The translations under genes and the position numbers were made by a program. 64,000 bases of DNA from Neobacillus bataviensis (GTDB lineage: Bacteria > Bacillota > Bacilli > Bacillales_B > DSM-18226), in the NCBI RefSeq assembly GCF_019969725.1, contig NZ_JAHXYW010000007.1, positions 208,200-272,199 of the forward strand, written 5' to 3'. Numbering within the stretch: position 1 is the stretch's first letter; each line of letters opens with the position of its first letter. Shown here piece by piece: positions 15,764-25,273 of this stretch. The notes under the pieces were generated by a model. The model had not been told where the DNA came from. It did no database searches and saw only the letters and a list, made by a program, of their open reading frames with translations.

Positions 15764-16672
15764 ATGGCTAAGAAGAATCGTATTGAATCCAAAGAATTAA
15801 GAATTTTAAAATCCTTGAACACACGAATGACGCTAGCTGAAAAAGATCGGCAACATTATTACAGCCTTAAAAAGGGTTATGAGGGTGAGGTAATGTTTGA
15901 TACATTAACTGAGAAGTTACAGTATGAATGCACGATCTTAAACGACTTGTTATTCAAAGTAAACAACTCCACGTTCCAAATCGATACACTGATAATAATA
16001 TCTGAAAATATGCATGTTTACGAAGTGAAAAATTATGAGGGTGAGTATTTTTATGAAGGTGAGAGATTATACAAGAAGCCCAAAACTGAATATAGTGATC
16101 CTCTAGTCCAATTGAATCGAAGCGAATCACTACTCCGCCAATTACTGCATCGTGAAGGTTATCAGTTCCCCATTGACGGCAAGGTTGTATTTATCAATCC
16201 TGAGTTCACCCTATACCAAGCACCACTAGATAAGCCTATTATTCTTCCAACATTAGTTAATAGTTATTTAAAAAAATTAGATTTGATGCCATCGATACTG
16301 ACTACCCGGCAGGAAAAACTTGCTGACAAACTAATTTCACTTCATATTGAAGAAAATCCTTATACGATATTACCTACCTATAAATATGATGAGGTCCGGA
16401 AGGGGCTAACATGTGCTTTGTGCAACTCGTTTTCGATTTCTGTCACAGGAAAGAAATGTGTGTGTGGAGATTGTGGGCATGAAGAATTGGTAACAGTTGC
16501 TGTTATGCGATGCGTACGGGAGTATATGCTTCTTTTTCCTGATCAAAAAATTTCTACCAATGTTATTCATGAATGGTGTGGGGTTGTGGAGTCAAAAAAA
16601 AGAATTCGTAGGATTTTAGAGAAAAACTTTAAAATTGTCGGTGTTGGACAATGGGCTTATTTCGAGTATTGA
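15764..16672 (+). CDS. NERD-domain (nuclease-related) protein
   Basis: A 302-residue protein with an N-terminal NERD domain (about 40-150). Visible motifs are KGYEGEVMFD, the nuclease-like pair IDTLIII and VYEVKNYEG (E-x-K motif), and a following Q-L-x-R-S-E helix. NERD is a restriction-endonuclease-like fold found alone or fused in many Bacillus proteins, and its role is generally unknown. The C-terminal third has a zinc-ribbon pattern CALC...CVCGDCG (about 216-243) and a basic helix-turn-helix-like end. I use ATG 15764 because AAGGAAG precedes it. It stands alone with its own promoter and is followed by the 52-bp repeat array. Confidence 0.75.
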   Translation: MAKKNRIESKELRILKSLNTRMTLAEKDRQHYYSLKKGYEGEVMFDTLTEKLQYECTILNDLLFKVNNSTFQIDTLIIISENMHVYEVKNYEGEYFYEGERLYKKPKTEYSDPLVQLNRSESLLRQLLHREGYQFPIDGKVVFINPEFTLYQAPLDKPIILPTLVNSYLKKLDLMPSILTTRQEKLADKLISLHIEENPYTILPTYKYDEVRKGLTCALCNSFSISVTGKKCVCGDCGHEELVTVAVMRCVREYMLLFPDQKISTNVIHEWCGVVESKKRIRRILEKNFKIVGVGQWAYFEY

Positions 16673-16691
16673 TTAAAAATAATTTTTTTGT

Positions 16692-17053
16692 TTATTGAGG
16701 ACATTTCTATTGATTTTCTTACTAGTTTTGTCCCCAACAGCCCTTATTGAGGACATTTCTCTCAATTTCCTTACTAGTTTTGTCCCCAAGAGCCCTTATT
16801 GAGGACATTTCTCTCAATTTCCTTACTAGTTTTGTCCCCAACAGCCCTTATTGAGGACATTTCTCTCAATTTCCTTAATAGTTTTGTCCCCAACAGCCCT
16901 TATTGAGGACATTTCTATTGATTTTCTTACTAGGTTTGTCCCCAACAGCCCTTATTGAGGACATTTCTCTCAATTTCCTTACTAGTTTTGTCCCCAAGAG
17001 CCCTTATTGAGGACATTTCTATTGATTTTCTTACTAGTTTTGTCCCCAACAGC
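16692..17053. repeat. seven-copy 52-bp tandem repeat
   Basis: Seven head-to-tail copies of a 52-bp unit fill the gap between the NERD gene and the TIM-barrel gene. The unit begins TTATTGAGGACATTTCT and ends TTTTGTCCCCAACAGCCC. Two variants alternate in the middle (CTATTGATTTTC or CTCTCAATTTCC). Each unit contains inverted GAGGACA / TGTCCCC, so it can form a small hairpin. Copy 7 lacks its last two bases. Open frames across it are artefacts of the repeat. Confidence 0.95.
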
Positions 17054-17078
17054 AACGTTTTATCAACTCTATAATCTG

Positions 17079-17109
17079 AAAAAGGCAGCTTTATCACAGC
17101 TGCCTTTTT
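17079..17109 (-). terminator. intrinsic terminator
   Basis: AAAAAGGCAGCT / AGCTGCCTTTTT with a 7-nt loop, directly after the stop of the minus-strand isomerase operon. Confidence 0.9.
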
Positions 17110-17114
17110 CATTC

Positions 17115-17972
17115 TTAAAACCAGTCTTCATAGCCTATTTCTCTTAAGTAGTCAGCTGATTCTTTAAGACAATCAAATGGATCTCGTCCATAGGTATCAT
17201 CTTGTTCAATTAAATAATATTGAACCCCGCTCTCAACTCCAGCATCCATAATCCCTTTGATATCAAGGTTCCCTTGGCCAAGCTCTGCAAATTCAATAAT
17301 ATTCGTGAATTTCTGCATGAACTTACCCAAATCTTTATAATCATCTTCTGTTAAATCCATATGACCAATCCGGTAATCCTTTAAGTGAATTAAGGAGACA
17401 CGTCCTGCAAATCTCTTAATAACATTTATCGGATTCTCACCGCCTCTTTGAGCCCAATGAACATCTAACTCAAAACCAAGTTTTGTTGTATTATTTTTCA
17501 TAATATCTAGCAGACATTCATTATCATATTTCTCAAATTCAATGTGATGGTTATGATAATAGAGTTCAATTCCATATTCCGCCAATCGCTCAGCCATTTC
17601 TTCTGCCGCGTGTATATATTCCATCGCTTTATCCTTTTGGCCCATTAATGTAATTGGCATCATCCCGATTCGGATGAAGTTACAATCAAGGATTCTGCAA
17701 TCATTGACGATTTTATCAAAGTCCTTTGCCAATGACTCCCCTGGCATTCCTGGCATAGTGTCTAATGGAGCTGAAATCGAAGCGATTTTAATATCAAAAT
17801 CCACACTTGCCCTTCTAAGCTCCGCGACATTTTCCTCGGTCATCTGAATTTGTGTAACCTCAACAGCATTGAATCCAAGCTCTTTTATTTTTCTTAACGT
17901 TTCATATACGCCTAACTCAATAATTTTATTTTTAAGATTAAACATCTGCACGCCAATTTTACGTTTATTCAT
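17115..17972 (-). CDS. sugar phosphate isomerase/epimerase, TIM-barrel (AP endonuclease 2 family)
   Basis: A 285-residue xylose-isomerase-like TIM barrel. Metal-binding positions typical of IolE/IolI/epimerase relatives can be seen: a central Glu in YHNHHIEFEKY (about 150), LGFELDVHWAQRGG (about 177), LIHLKDY (about 205) and EFAELGQGNLD (about 229). Members isomerise or dehydrate keto-sugars and inosose. It is the last gene of a five-gene operon with two oxidoreductases, another isomerase and an AraC regulator, and it starts 3 bases after its neighbour. The substrate is unknown; a keto-sugar made by the oxidoreductases is likely. Confidence 0.8.
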   Translation of the reverse strand: MNKRKIGVQMFNLKNKIIELGVYETLRKIKELGFNAVEVTQIQMTEENVAELRRASVDFDIKIASISAPLDTMPGMPGESLAKDFDKIVNDCRILDCNFIRIGMMPITLMGQKDKAMEYIHAAEEMAERLAEYGIELYYHNHHIEFEKYDNECLLDIMKNNTTKLGFELDVHWAQRGGENPINVIKRFAGRVSLIHLKDYRIGHMDLTEDDYKDLGKFMQKFTNIIEFAELGQGNLDIKGIMDAGVESGVQYYLIEQDDTYGRDPFDCLKESADYLREIGYEDWF

Positions 17973-17975
17973 TCG

Positions 17976-18980
17976 TTATCCCTCCAATTGAATTGCTTGC
18001 TTCGAATCTGATGATTTGCGGATTATATCGATTATTTGAATTGCTGGAAAAGCATCCTTAGCATGAACATAATTTTCCGTACCTTGTTCAATACATTGAT
18101 AGAATTGATGAATTAACTTAACATGGCTCGCACCATAATAAAATTTGGAACCAGGAAGCTTTGCATCTTCTACTAATTCTTCCTTTTCCCCATTTTCAGT
18201 TACTCGAGTTAAGATGCTATCTTTAATCGTAAATTTACCTTTTTCGAAAATTACTTCAAGTTCAACACTTGAATTTTCTGCATTTGCATTTGTAGCAAAG
18301 AACAACCCCGTGACGCCGTTTTCAAATTGAATCCGTGCTGATGCAGTGTCTTCCACTTCAATTCCATAATCAAGCAGTTGATCAAGACTTCCGCGAATGG
18401 ACTCGATTTTACCGCCAAGTAATTGCATCAAGTCGAGCGTATGAAGTGCCTGATTGATCATGACACCGCCGCCGGCATATTCCATCTGTCCACGCCATGG
18501 CTTTACGTCATAATAAGATTTCGGTCTATACCAAGCGACAAGCCCTTTAATTCCAACTATCTTTCCATATTCGCCGCTAAGCGCTATTTTTTGGAGCATT
18601 TCAAACGACTCATTATATCTGTTTTGGAAGCAGACACAGACCTTTACTTCCTGATGTGCTTCCTCCAGATTAACGATCTCGAGTGCCTCCTCTGTATTTA
18701 ATCCTAGCGGCTTTTCAAGAAAGACATGGACGCCCTTTTCGATACAGGCCTTTGTGACTGGATTGTGCAGATAATGAGGCAAGCAAATATGGACAACATC
18801 AAGTGCTTCTGATTCCAGCATGTCTTGGTAGTCAGTATAAAAGCGAGCTTCCGGTACAAGAGTTCTTAAGTCTTCATTTACATCACATACCGCAGTCAGT
18901 TCTACATTTGGGTTTTCTTTAATTGCAGGCAAATGAATTTTGGAAATATCACCAAGCCCAATTAACGCTGCTTTTAGCAT
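17976..18980 (-). CDS. Gfo/Idh/MocA family oxidoreductase
   Basis: A 334-residue NAD(P)-dependent dehydrogenase. The N-terminal Rossmann domain begins LKAALIGLGDISKIHLPA (GxGxxxxxH), with AVCDVNEDL at strand 2 and EKPLGLNTEEA at about 90-100, the EKP motif whose Lys is catalytic. The C-terminal alpha/beta domain has GGGVMINQALHTLDLMQLLGG (about 170), the usual substrate His/Asp region. The family oxidises or reduces sugars, inositols and keto-glycosides. It is paired with a second family member at 19045, and the two may act in sequence on one sugar. Substrate unknown. Confidence 0.85.
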   Translation of the reverse strand: MLKAALIGLGDISKIHLPAIKENPNVELTAVCDVNEDLRTLVPEARFYTDYQDMLESEALDVVHICLPHYLHNPVTKACIEKGVHVFLEKPLGLNTEEALEIVNLEEAHQEVKVCVCFQNRYNESFEMLQKIALSGEYGKIVGIKGLVAWYRPKSYYDVKPWRGQMEYAGGGVMINQALHTLDLMQLLGGKIESIRGSLDQLLDYGIEVEDTASARIQFENGVTGLFFATNANAENSSVELEVIFEKGKFTIKDSILTRVTENGEKEELVEDAKLPGSKFYYGASHVKLIHQFYQCIEQGTENYVHAKDAFPAIQIIDIIRKSSDSKQAIQLEG

Positions 18981-18997
18981 AACTATTCCCCTCTTTA

Positions 18998-19033
18998 AAA
19001 CGAACTCAAAGCCTTTCAGCGATGAGTTCGTTT
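18998..19033 (-). terminator. intra-operon hairpin
   Basis: AAACGAACTCA / TGAGTTCGTTT with a 14-nt loop between the two oxidoreductase genes. The U-run on the minus strand is short, so it is more likely a partial terminator or mRNA-processing stem than a full stop. Confidence 0.5.
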
Positions 19034-19044
19034 ATTGTGATAGA

Positions 19045-20205
19045 TTAGCCTCTTACAGGATATTTACCTTCATCAGCAATTCTTTTATTTAATTCTTCCA
19101 GGAATAAATCTTCATCAAATGGTACTTCTACTTCTTTTCCTAACCAGCTTGAAAGATGAATTGCATTTGCAAGTCTAACACCATTGATACCATCACTGCC
19201 TGGCGCTAATAGTGGAGTACCTTCTACAATTGCAGAAGCAAAGTCCTCTAATACGGCAATGTGCTGTCCGCCCCAAACGCTGCCAAACTCAAGCACTTCC
19301 TCGGTGAAAATATCATCTGCATTTCCGCCCATGAAAATTTTCATTACATCTTGCATGTTCATGGTAGCGCTCATTTCGTTTTCGGGTTTAACAAGACGTT
19401 TAATTGTTACCTTTTTGCTGTCATCAACAACAATTTTCCCTTTATCCCCTAAGATTTCAAAGCGGTCAGTACCTACAACATCATGTGTACAAGTTACAAA
19501 AACCCCAGTAGCACCATTGCCATAGTCAAGTACAGCTGTTACTTCATCTTCTACTACGATATCTCTTTGGTATCCATATTTTACGTTGGAGCAGACTTTT
19601 TTCGGCATCCCGCAGATCCATTGAAGCAAATCGATTTGGTGTGGTGCCTGGTTTACAAGAACACCGCCGCCTTCGCCGCCCCATGTTGCTCTCCATTCAC
19701 TTTGGTTGTAGTAACCTTGTGGTCTCCACCAAGTAGTAATAACCCAGTTTGTACGGCGGATATTACCAATTTCACCATTATCAATAATTTCTTTTACTTT
19801 TTGATAAAGAGGATTTGTCCGTTGGTTAAACATGATTCCAAACTTAACCTCCGGCTTAGTTGCAGCAAAATCATTTAACTCTTGAACCTGTTTGGTATAA
19901 ACACCAGCTGGTTTTTCAACTAATGCATGGATGTCTCTTTTTAACGATTCTATTCCCATTTCTGGGTGTAAATAGTGAGGTACACATGTAACAACAGCAT
20001 CAACTGTTCCACTTTCTAACATATCAATATAATTTTCATAGAATGGGACATCAGGATACTTTTCCTGAGCCAATTGCTTTTTAGCAGGATCCGTATCGCA
20101 AATGGCACCGATAACCATATTTTTCACTTTGCCTTCTGCTATGAAACCAGCATATGCACCGCCTTGTGCACCTAAACCAATAATTCCTAATCGTACGTCT
20201 GCCAT
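19045..20205 (-). CDS. Gfo/Idh/MocA family oxidoreductase
   Basis: A 386-residue dehydrogenase, longer than its neighbour. It has Rossmann motif RLGIIGLGAQGGAYAG, GAICDTDPAKK, VEKPAGVY (EKP motif, about 94) and the C-terminal GGGVLVNQAPHQIDLLQWICGMP (about 177-199), where the conserved His is expected in catalysis. TTWWRPQGYYNQSEWRATWGGEGG is shared in form with the other copy (ARG/Trp-rich substrate loop). It is encoded 2 bases after the isomerase at 20208. The pair of oxidoreductases with two isomerases suggests transient oxidation of a sugar ring (3-keto chemistry) or epimerisation. Substrate unknown. Confidence 0.85.
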   Translation of the reverse strand: MADVRLGIIGLGAQGGAYAGFIAEGKVKNMVIGAICDTDPAKKQLAQEKYPDVPFYENYIDMLESGTVDAVVTCVPHYLHPEMGIESLKRDIHALVEKPAGVYTKQVQELNDFAATKPEVKFGIMFNQRTNPLYQKVKEIIDNGEIGNIRRTNWVITTWWRPQGYYNQSEWRATWGGEGGGVLVNQAPHQIDLLQWICGMPKKVCSNVKYGYQRDIVVEDEVTAVLDYGNGATGVFVTCTHDVVGTDRFEILGDKGKIVVDDSKKVTIKRLVKPENEMSATMNMQDVMKIFMGGNADDIFTEEVLEFGSVWGGQHIAVLEDFASAIVEGTPLLAPGSDGINGVRLANAIHLSSWLGKEVEVPFDEDLFLEELNKRIADEGKYPVRG

Positions 20206-20207
20206 AA

Positions 20208-21095
20208 TTACATTTCCCCGCTTTCTATTTTATTAAGAATATCTAATAGAGCTTCATATTGAAGCTTGTATGCGCCAACACCATCAAGTCCTTTATTATC
20301 CTTAATAATTTCAGCTGCCTCTTCCAGCTCTAAATCTTTTAAAGAATCAAAAAGAACTAAATGAGGCTCTAAAGTTAAGAAGCCTTTATATCCTGATTTT
20401 ATAAATTGAGAGAGCAGCTCTGGTATTTTCCCTTCTCCTGTTCCGCAGACCACATTTTCTTTATCAGATGAAACAGCATCCTTAATGTGTACATAAATGA
20501 CTTCATCCTTAAGTAAGTCGTAGCAAGCTTGAGTGTCCTCGCCACATTGTACAAAGTTTGCAAAATCAAAAATCGCCTTAAAGTTTGGAGAGTCAACCGC
20601 TTTCAAAATTTCATTGCAGCGTCGTGCAATATCGCCGAATATGTCTTTCTCATTCTCATGTAATAAAATGACATTATATTCAGCAGCAATTGCAGCGAAC
20701 TGCTTTAACTTACTGATTACATCCTCTCGAAAGGTATCGGCGTCCTCACCCTTTGGGATATAAAAGCTGAATATGCGGATATACTTGCAATCTAGCAAAT
20801 TACTAATTTTGCAAAGCTCCTTAAGCATCACCTTTTGTTTGGCAAATCCCTCTTCATCATTGATAAAGATTTTTCCGAGCGGCGATCCGATAGAAGAAAC
20901 GCCTATTCCGGCTTTTTGTAAACGAGGCTGTACACTTTCTTTGATTTCGGCAACAGAAAAGTCGCCAATATTTTTCCCATCAATTCCACGCAGTGAAAGA
21001 TAACGCATGCCCAGGTTTGCAACAACCTCAAGCTGAGTATCAAAATCAGACGAGATTTCATCAGAAAAGCCAGAAATCAATAAATCCTTATTCAT
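20208..21095 (-). CDS. sugar phosphate isomerase/epimerase, TIM-barrel
   Basis: A 295-residue AP-endonuclease-2-like TIM barrel, distinct from the copy at 17115. Key segments are ILLHENEKDIFGD (metal Glu, about 145), FKAIFDFANFVQCG (metal Asp, about 175), VYVHIKDA (His, about 200) and GFLTLEPHL (Glu, about 240), the usual ligand set for a divalent metal. Its ATG overlaps the AraC stop by one base (TAATG), so the regulator and this enzyme are translationally coupled. Function within the family is not resolved. Confidence 0.8.
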   Translation of the reverse strand: MNKDLLISGFSDEISSDFDTQLEVVANLGMRYLSLRGIDGKNIGDFSVAEIKESVQPRLQKAGIGVSSIGSPLGKIFINDEEGFAKQKVMLKELCKISNLLDCKYIRIFSFYIPKGEDADTFREDVISKLKQFAAIAAEYNVILLHENEKDIFGDIARRCNEILKAVDSPNFKAIFDFANFVQCGEDTQACYDLLKDEVIYVHIKDAVSSDKENVVCGTGEGKIPELLSQFIKSGYKGFLTLEPHLVLFDSLKDLELEEAAEIIKDNKGLDGVGAYKLQYEALLDILNKIESGEM

Positions 21096-21991
21096 TAATT
21101 TATATCCTCCTTTTTTACAGTATTAAGTTTATTTTTTCGATAATTGGACGGCGTCATCCCTGCCTTTTCTTTAAAGAAACGACTGAAATGAGCCATACTT
21201 TCAAAGCCTGTTTCACGAGCAATCTCAGATAATGTTCGATCTGGTTCCATTTCTAGTAAATACTTTACTTGATTTAGACGGCAGCCCATCACATATTCCA
21301 TAATCGTAAATCCTGTCACTTCCTTAAAGACATGAGAGGTATAATATTTACTTAAATTCAGTTCAGCGGCAATTCGGTCCAATGTTATCTTTTCGAAATA
21401 ATGGTCATTAATCCAAGAGGCAATAGACTCAGCATGAATCTCCTTCTCTGCCTTTTTGCTCGGGAGCTGTGCCAAATCCTTTTGACTCATTTTATAAATT
21501 CCTAATAATAATTGAATGAGTTCAAGCCTTATTTCTGCTTCAATGGGTTCACATTTCTGACCAGTTCGCTGTTTTTCTTCATCAGTTTCAGCAATTAGGC
21601 CGGCAATTTTCTTGATTCTTCCATCTACAAATTGCCCTGATTCATCATACCCGGTACGGAGCAAATAATTATTAAGTTTTTTAAATGGGTCTAACAAATA
21701 AGGCATCCCTAATACTGACAAAATCTCATCTAACCAGGTAGGGGAAAAATGAAGCATGCTCCTGGTATACGTGCTGCCCGGTTTTGGATTTGGTTTATGC
21801 AAGGTTAAACCATCCAGAAGGATAATATCTCCCGGCTGCAATTCATAAATTCGATTGTTAATTAAATACTTACAATCTCCAGAATGAAAAAAGTAAATCT
21901 CATATTCCTGATGTGAATGAAATTGAAAGGTATTAGATTCTACCCCTCGTACTCGATAAAAAGCGTTAATCCACTCATTCATTAATTTCAA
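21095..21991 (-). CDS. AraC-family transcriptional activator with cupin sensor domain
   Basis: A 298-residue regulator. The N-terminal cupin (about 10-110; FQFHSHQEYEIYFFHSGDCKYLINN, LQPGDIILL) likely binds a sugar. Two C-terminal helix-turn-helix motifs follow (about 195-290; ITLDRIAAELNLSKYYTSHVFKEVTG and RTLSEIARETGFESMAHFSRFFKEKAGMTPSNYR). It is first in the operon and probably activates it. The start is uncertain: TTG 21991 has AAGGTG at 7 bases, while ATG 21982 is three codons in. A cre site lies 18 bases upstream. Confidence 0.88.
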   Translation of the reverse strand: MKLMNEWINAFYRVRGVESNTFQFHSHQEYEIYFFHSGDCKYLINNRIYELQPGDIILLDGLTLHKPNPKPGSTYTRSMLHFSPTWLDEILSVLGMPYLLDPFKKLNNYLLRTGYDESGQFVDGRIKKIAGLIAETDEEKQRTGQKCEPIEAEIRLELIQLLLGIYKMSQKDLAQLPSKKAEKEIHAESIASWINDHYFEKITLDRIAAELNLSKYYTSHVFKEVTGFTIMEYVMGCRLNQVKYLLEMEPDRTLSEIARETGFESMAHFSRFFKEKAGMTPSNYRKNKLNTVKKEDIN

Positions 21992-22008
21992 GATCTCACA
22001 CCTTTTTG

Positions 22009-22022
22009 AGTAAGCGCTAACA
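22009..22022. promoter_or_regulatory. cre (CcpA) site of the AraC operon
   Basis: AGTAAGCGCTAACA matches cre consensus TGWAANCGNTNWCA at 13 of 14 positions, just upstream of the AraC-type gene. It implies glucose repression of the operon. Confidence 0.65.
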
Positions 22023-22146
22023 AAATTTGTTTGTTAACTTAACATACTTTAATTTTAATAAAAATATTGATAAAAATCATTCTCTAAAACTGCTTTATTA
22101 TTATATATTTTTGACTGAGATTGCTTTTTATATGTTAATTTCAGTA

Positions 22147-22183
22147 AAAAGAGACAAAACCATTGGAAAGTTTTGTCTCTTTT
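22147..22183. terminator. bidirectional intrinsic terminator
   Basis: AAAAGAGACAAAAC / GTTTTGTCTCTTTT with a 9-nt loop, just after the gnd stop. Confidence 0.9.
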
Positions 22184-22194
22184 GCCGGCTAAGA

Positions 22195-23607
22195 TTATTC
22201 CATCCAGTTTGTATGGAAAACGCCATCTTTATCAATGCGTTGATACGTGTGAGCACCAAAGTAGTCACGTTGTGCCTGAAGCAAGTTCGCTGGAAGAGTT
22301 TCAGTCCGATAGCTGTCATAATAGGCAATCGCACTTGCGAATGACGGCACAGGAATACCGCGTTCAATCGCCACAGCCAGAACTTGACGTAAGTCCTTCT
22401 GATAGCTTTCTGCGATTTCTTTAAAATAAGGATCTAATAACAAATTAGCTAATTGTGGTTCACGGTCATAGGCATCCTTAATTTTTTGAAGGAATTGAGC
22501 ACGAATAATACACCCGCCGCGGAAAATCATTGCGATATTTCCATATTGAAGATTCCATTCGTACTCTTCCGATGCAGAGCGCATTTGAGCGAATCCTTGT
22601 GCATAGGAGCAAATTTTACTCATATATAAGGCTTTTCGAACCGCTTCAATCAGCTCTTCTTTTTTCCCTTCAAATGGTTTTACTGTTGGGCCATTCAAGA
22701 TTTTACTTGCTTGAATACGCTCTTCTTTCATGGCTGAAATAAAGCGGGCAAAGACTGATTCAGTAATGATTGGCAGCGGTACTCCAAGGTCTAAGGCATT
22801 TTGGCTTGTCCATTTTCCTGTGCCTTTTTGTCCGGCAGTATCTAAAATCATTTCTACTAGAGGTTTGCCCGTTTCCTCGTCAACCTTTGTAAAAATATCT
22901 GCTGTAATTTCGATTAAATAACTGTCTAATTCCCCTTTATTCCATTCAGCAAACACTTCATGAAGTTCTTCTGCATTCAAGCCAAGGACATTTTTCAAAA
23001 TAAAATATGCTTCACAAATTAATTGCATATCGCCGTATTCAATGCCATTATGAACCATTTTTACATAATGCCCTGCGCCATTTGGTCCAATATAAGTACA
23101 GCAAGGGTCTCCGTTAACTTTTGCAGAAATGGCTTCAAAGATAGGTTTGACAAGCTCATAAGCTTCTTCTTTACCGCCTGGCATGATGGCAGGGCCTTTT
23201 AATGCCCCTTCTTCCCCTCCGGAAACACCTGTGCCAATAAAATGGAACCCTGCTGTTTCAAGATCCTTATTTCTTCTAATCGTATCCTGGAAAAAGGTAT
23301 TTCCACCATCGATCAGGATATCGCCCCCTTCAAGGTAAGGTTTAAGCGAATCAATCGTAGCATCTGTTGCTGTTCCGGCTTTTACCATCAATAAGATTTT
23401 TCTTGGCTTTTCTAGTGATTTGACAAACTCTTCGACACTGCGGGCACCAACAAAGTTTTTACCTTCTGCTTCATTCTTTAAAAACTCTTCTGTTTTCTCG
23501 TATGAACGGTTAAAAACTGCAACAGAATAACCTCTGCTTTCAATATTTAGAGCCAGGTTTTTCCCCATTACAGCTAAACCAACAACACCAATTTGTTGTT
23601 TCGACAT
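22195..23607 (-). CDS. gnd: 6-phosphogluconate dehydrogenase, decarboxylating
   Basis: A 470-residue enzyme of normal family length. It oxidatively decarboxylates 6-phosphogluconate to ribulose 5-phosphate with NADP. It has the Rossmann start [17 protein letters not shown] (5-21), NRS (cofactor selectivity, about 34), GGNTFFQDT (about 104), [21 protein letters not shown] (about 128-148), [13 protein letters not shown] (catalytic Lys about 185, Glu about 192) and the C-terminal [11 protein letters not shown] choose ATG 23607 after GAGGG; the open frame extends 27 residues further but does not match the family. It follows uxaC by 52 bases, so uronate use is tied to the pentose phosphate pathway. 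Confidence 0.95.
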   Translation of the reverse strand: MSKQQIGVVGLAVMGKNLALNIESRGYSVAVFNRSYEKTEEFLKNEAEGKNFVGARSVEEFVKSLEKPRKILLMVKAGTATDATIDSLKPYLEGGDILIDGGNTFFQDTIRRNKDLETAGFHFIGTGVSGGEEGALKGPAIMPGGKEEAYELVKPIFEAISAKVNGDPCCTYIGPNGAGHYVKMVHNGIEYGDMQLICEAYFILKNVLGLNAEELHEVFAEWNKGELDSYLIEITADIFTKVDEETGKPLVEMILDTAGQKGTGKWTSQNALDLGVPLPIITESVFARFISAMKEERIQASKILNGPTVKPFEGKKEELIEAVRKALYMSKICSYAQGFAQMRSASEEYEWNLQYGNIAMIFRGGCIIRAQFLQKIKDAYDREPQLANLLLDPYFKEIAESYQKDLRQVLAVAIERGIPVPSFASAIAYYDSYRTETLPANLLQAQRDYFGAHTYQRIDKDGVFHTNWME

Positions 23608-23659
23608 CTCTAATCCCTCTGCTTTCTTAGATATATTATCCTTAATCATTGTAACCTTT

Positions 23660-25063
23660 TTATCGTTGTAAAAAATACTTTTTAGCATTGTAATAGCCGA
23701 TATTCCTTACCATCTGCTCCAGGAATGCCATATTATTTGGTGCTAAGCCTTTTTCCACCCATTCACCTAAAATGTTACAGAGAATCCGGCGGAAATAGTC
23801 GTGGCGGGCATATGAAAGGAAGCTTCGAGAGTCGGTCAACATGCCAATGAAATGGCTAAGTAGTCCAACGTTAGCAAAATCCTTCATTTGCTTTTCCATG
23901 CCATCAATATGGTCGAGGAACCACCAGCCGGAACCTAATTGAACTTTCCCCGGAATACCTTCTTCATAAAAGTTCCCCATCATTCCTGCAAGAACTACAT
24001 TATCTTTAGCATTTAGATTAAACAATATTGTCCTTGGCAAAGCATTCTCTTTGTCAAGAGCATCCAGGAATCGAGACAATCCTTCAGCAAAGTTCGCCTC
24101 ACCAACAGAGTCAAAGCCTGTATCTGGCCCTATAAATTCTTTCATTCTAGTATTGTTATTTCTTAGTGCTCCCATATGAAGCTGCATAACCCATTGTTTT
24201 TCAGCATACATTTTTCCTAATTCTTTCAATAAGAAAGCACGATAGCTCACTAATTCATTATTAGATAGCTGCTCTCCGCTTATACGCTTATTAAAGATTT
24301 TTTCTACGTCTTCCATTGTCGTTTCTACATATTCCATTTTTTGAATATCATGGTCAGATGCCCGTCCGCCATTTTCGTGGAAGAAATCAACACGCTGCTT
24401 TAATGCCTGTAAAAAGGTATCTAAGGAATTAACCTCAATCGCAGAAACTTCACTTAATTTTTTAATCCAATCTCCAAATATAGGGCGTTCAATAAAAAGT
24501 GCTCCATCAGGTCGGAATGTCGGTGCAATAATTGCTTTAAAGGAATCATCATTTTTTAATAATTTGTGGTATTCAAGTGTTGAAACTGGATCATCTGTGG
24601 TACCGATAAATTTCACGTTAGAACGTTCGATAAAAGCTCTTGGTCTAAAATCCGGCTCCTTTAACTTTTCATTACATTCGTCGTAAATTTCACGGGCTGT
24701 TTCCGGGCTAAGGGTTTTTTCAATTCCAAAAAACATTTTCAATTCCATATGTGTCCAATGATAAAGCGGATTTCCAATTATAGATGGAACGGTTTCAGCC
24801 CAAGCAGCAAATTTCTCCCAATCACTTGCATCCCCAGTAATGTAACGTTCACTAATACCATGCATTCGCATTAATCGCCATTTATAATGGTCACCGCCTA
24901 GCCAAACCTGTGTAATATTTTCATAAGGAATGTTCTCCCAAACCTCTTGTGGATTTAAATGGCAGTGGAAATCAAAAATCGGCAGTCCAGTAACAGCATT
25001 TTCATAAAGTTGTACGGCTGTTTCTGAGTTAAGTAAAAAATGTTTGTCTAAAAAGGCTTTCAT
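23660..25063 (-). CDS. uxaC: glucuronate isomerase
   Basis: A 467-residue amidohydrolase-superfamily isomerase, close to B. subtilis UxaC in length. It converts D-glucuronate to D-fructuronate (and galacturonate to tagaturonate). Signatures are [14 protein letters not shown] (about 29-42, the HxH metal motif), [12 protein letters not shown] (about 155), [14 protein letters not shown] (about 295) and [24 protein letters not shown] (about 405-428). It heads a uxaC-gnd operon behind a ROK operator and cre-like box, divergent from a ROK repressor. No uxuA mannonate dehydratase accompanies it in this window. The ATG follows GGAGGGG. Confidence 0.95.
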   Translation of the reverse strand: MKAFLDKHFLLNSETAVQLYENAVTGLPIFDFHCHLNPQEVWENIPYENITQVWLGGDHYKWRLMRMHGISERYITGDASDWEKFAAWAETVPSIIGNPLYHWTHMELKMFFGIEKTLSPETAREIYDECNEKLKEPDFRPRAFIERSNVKFIGTTDDPVSTLEYHKLLKNDDSFKAIIAPTFRPDGALFIERPIFGDWIKKLSEVSAIEVNSLDTFLQALKQRVDFFHENGGRASDHDIQKMEYVETTMEDVEKIFNKRISGEQLSNNELVSYRAFLLKELGKMYAEKQWVMQLHMGALRNNNTRMKEFIGPDTGFDSVGEANFAEGLSRFLDALDKENALPRTILFNLNAKDNVVLAGMMGNFYEEGIPGKVQLGSGWWFLDHIDGMEKQMKDFANVGLLSHFIGMLTDSRSFLSYARHDYFRRILCNILGEWVEKGLAPNNMAFLEQMVRNIGYYNAKKYFLQR

Positions 25064-25080
25064 AAGGTCCCCTCCATATC

Positions 25081-25094
25081 TGTAAACCCTTACA
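25081..25094. promoter_or_regulatory. cre-like box
   Basis: TGTAAACCCTTACA, a palindromic cre-like box with CC in place of the central CG, 18 bases upstream of uxaC. Confidence 0.45.
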
Positions 25095-25129
25095 ATGTTT
25101 ATAAAAAAAAATAAAGTGTTCTTTTCAAT

Positions 25130-25154
25130 TTAATTTGTTTAGTGAACAAATTAA
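25130..25154. promoter_or_regulatory. ROK (XylR-like) operator, perfect palindrome
   Basis: TTAATTTGTT and AACAAATTAA arms around TAGTG. This is the best operator of the set, in the uxaC/ROK divergent gap. A weaker half-site TTATTTTGTT lies at 25177-25186, nearer the ROK gene. Confidence 0.8.
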
Positions 25155-25273
25155 TTATATTCCTAATTTATCACGATTATTTTGTTTAGTCAATTAACAG
25201 TTTATGAATAAATTGAAATAACCTGTTATAATAGTAATATATTTAAATGATCTGCGTGAAATGGAGGATATTA

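Noticed and set aside
16692..17053. CRISPR array
   Set aside because: The units are contiguous 52-bp tandem copies with no unique spacers, and no cas genes are near.
16930..17112. Minus-strand open frame across the 52-bp repeats
   Set aside because: 52 is not a multiple of three, so the frame is not repeated in the product. It has no ribosome site and simply runs through repeat DNA.
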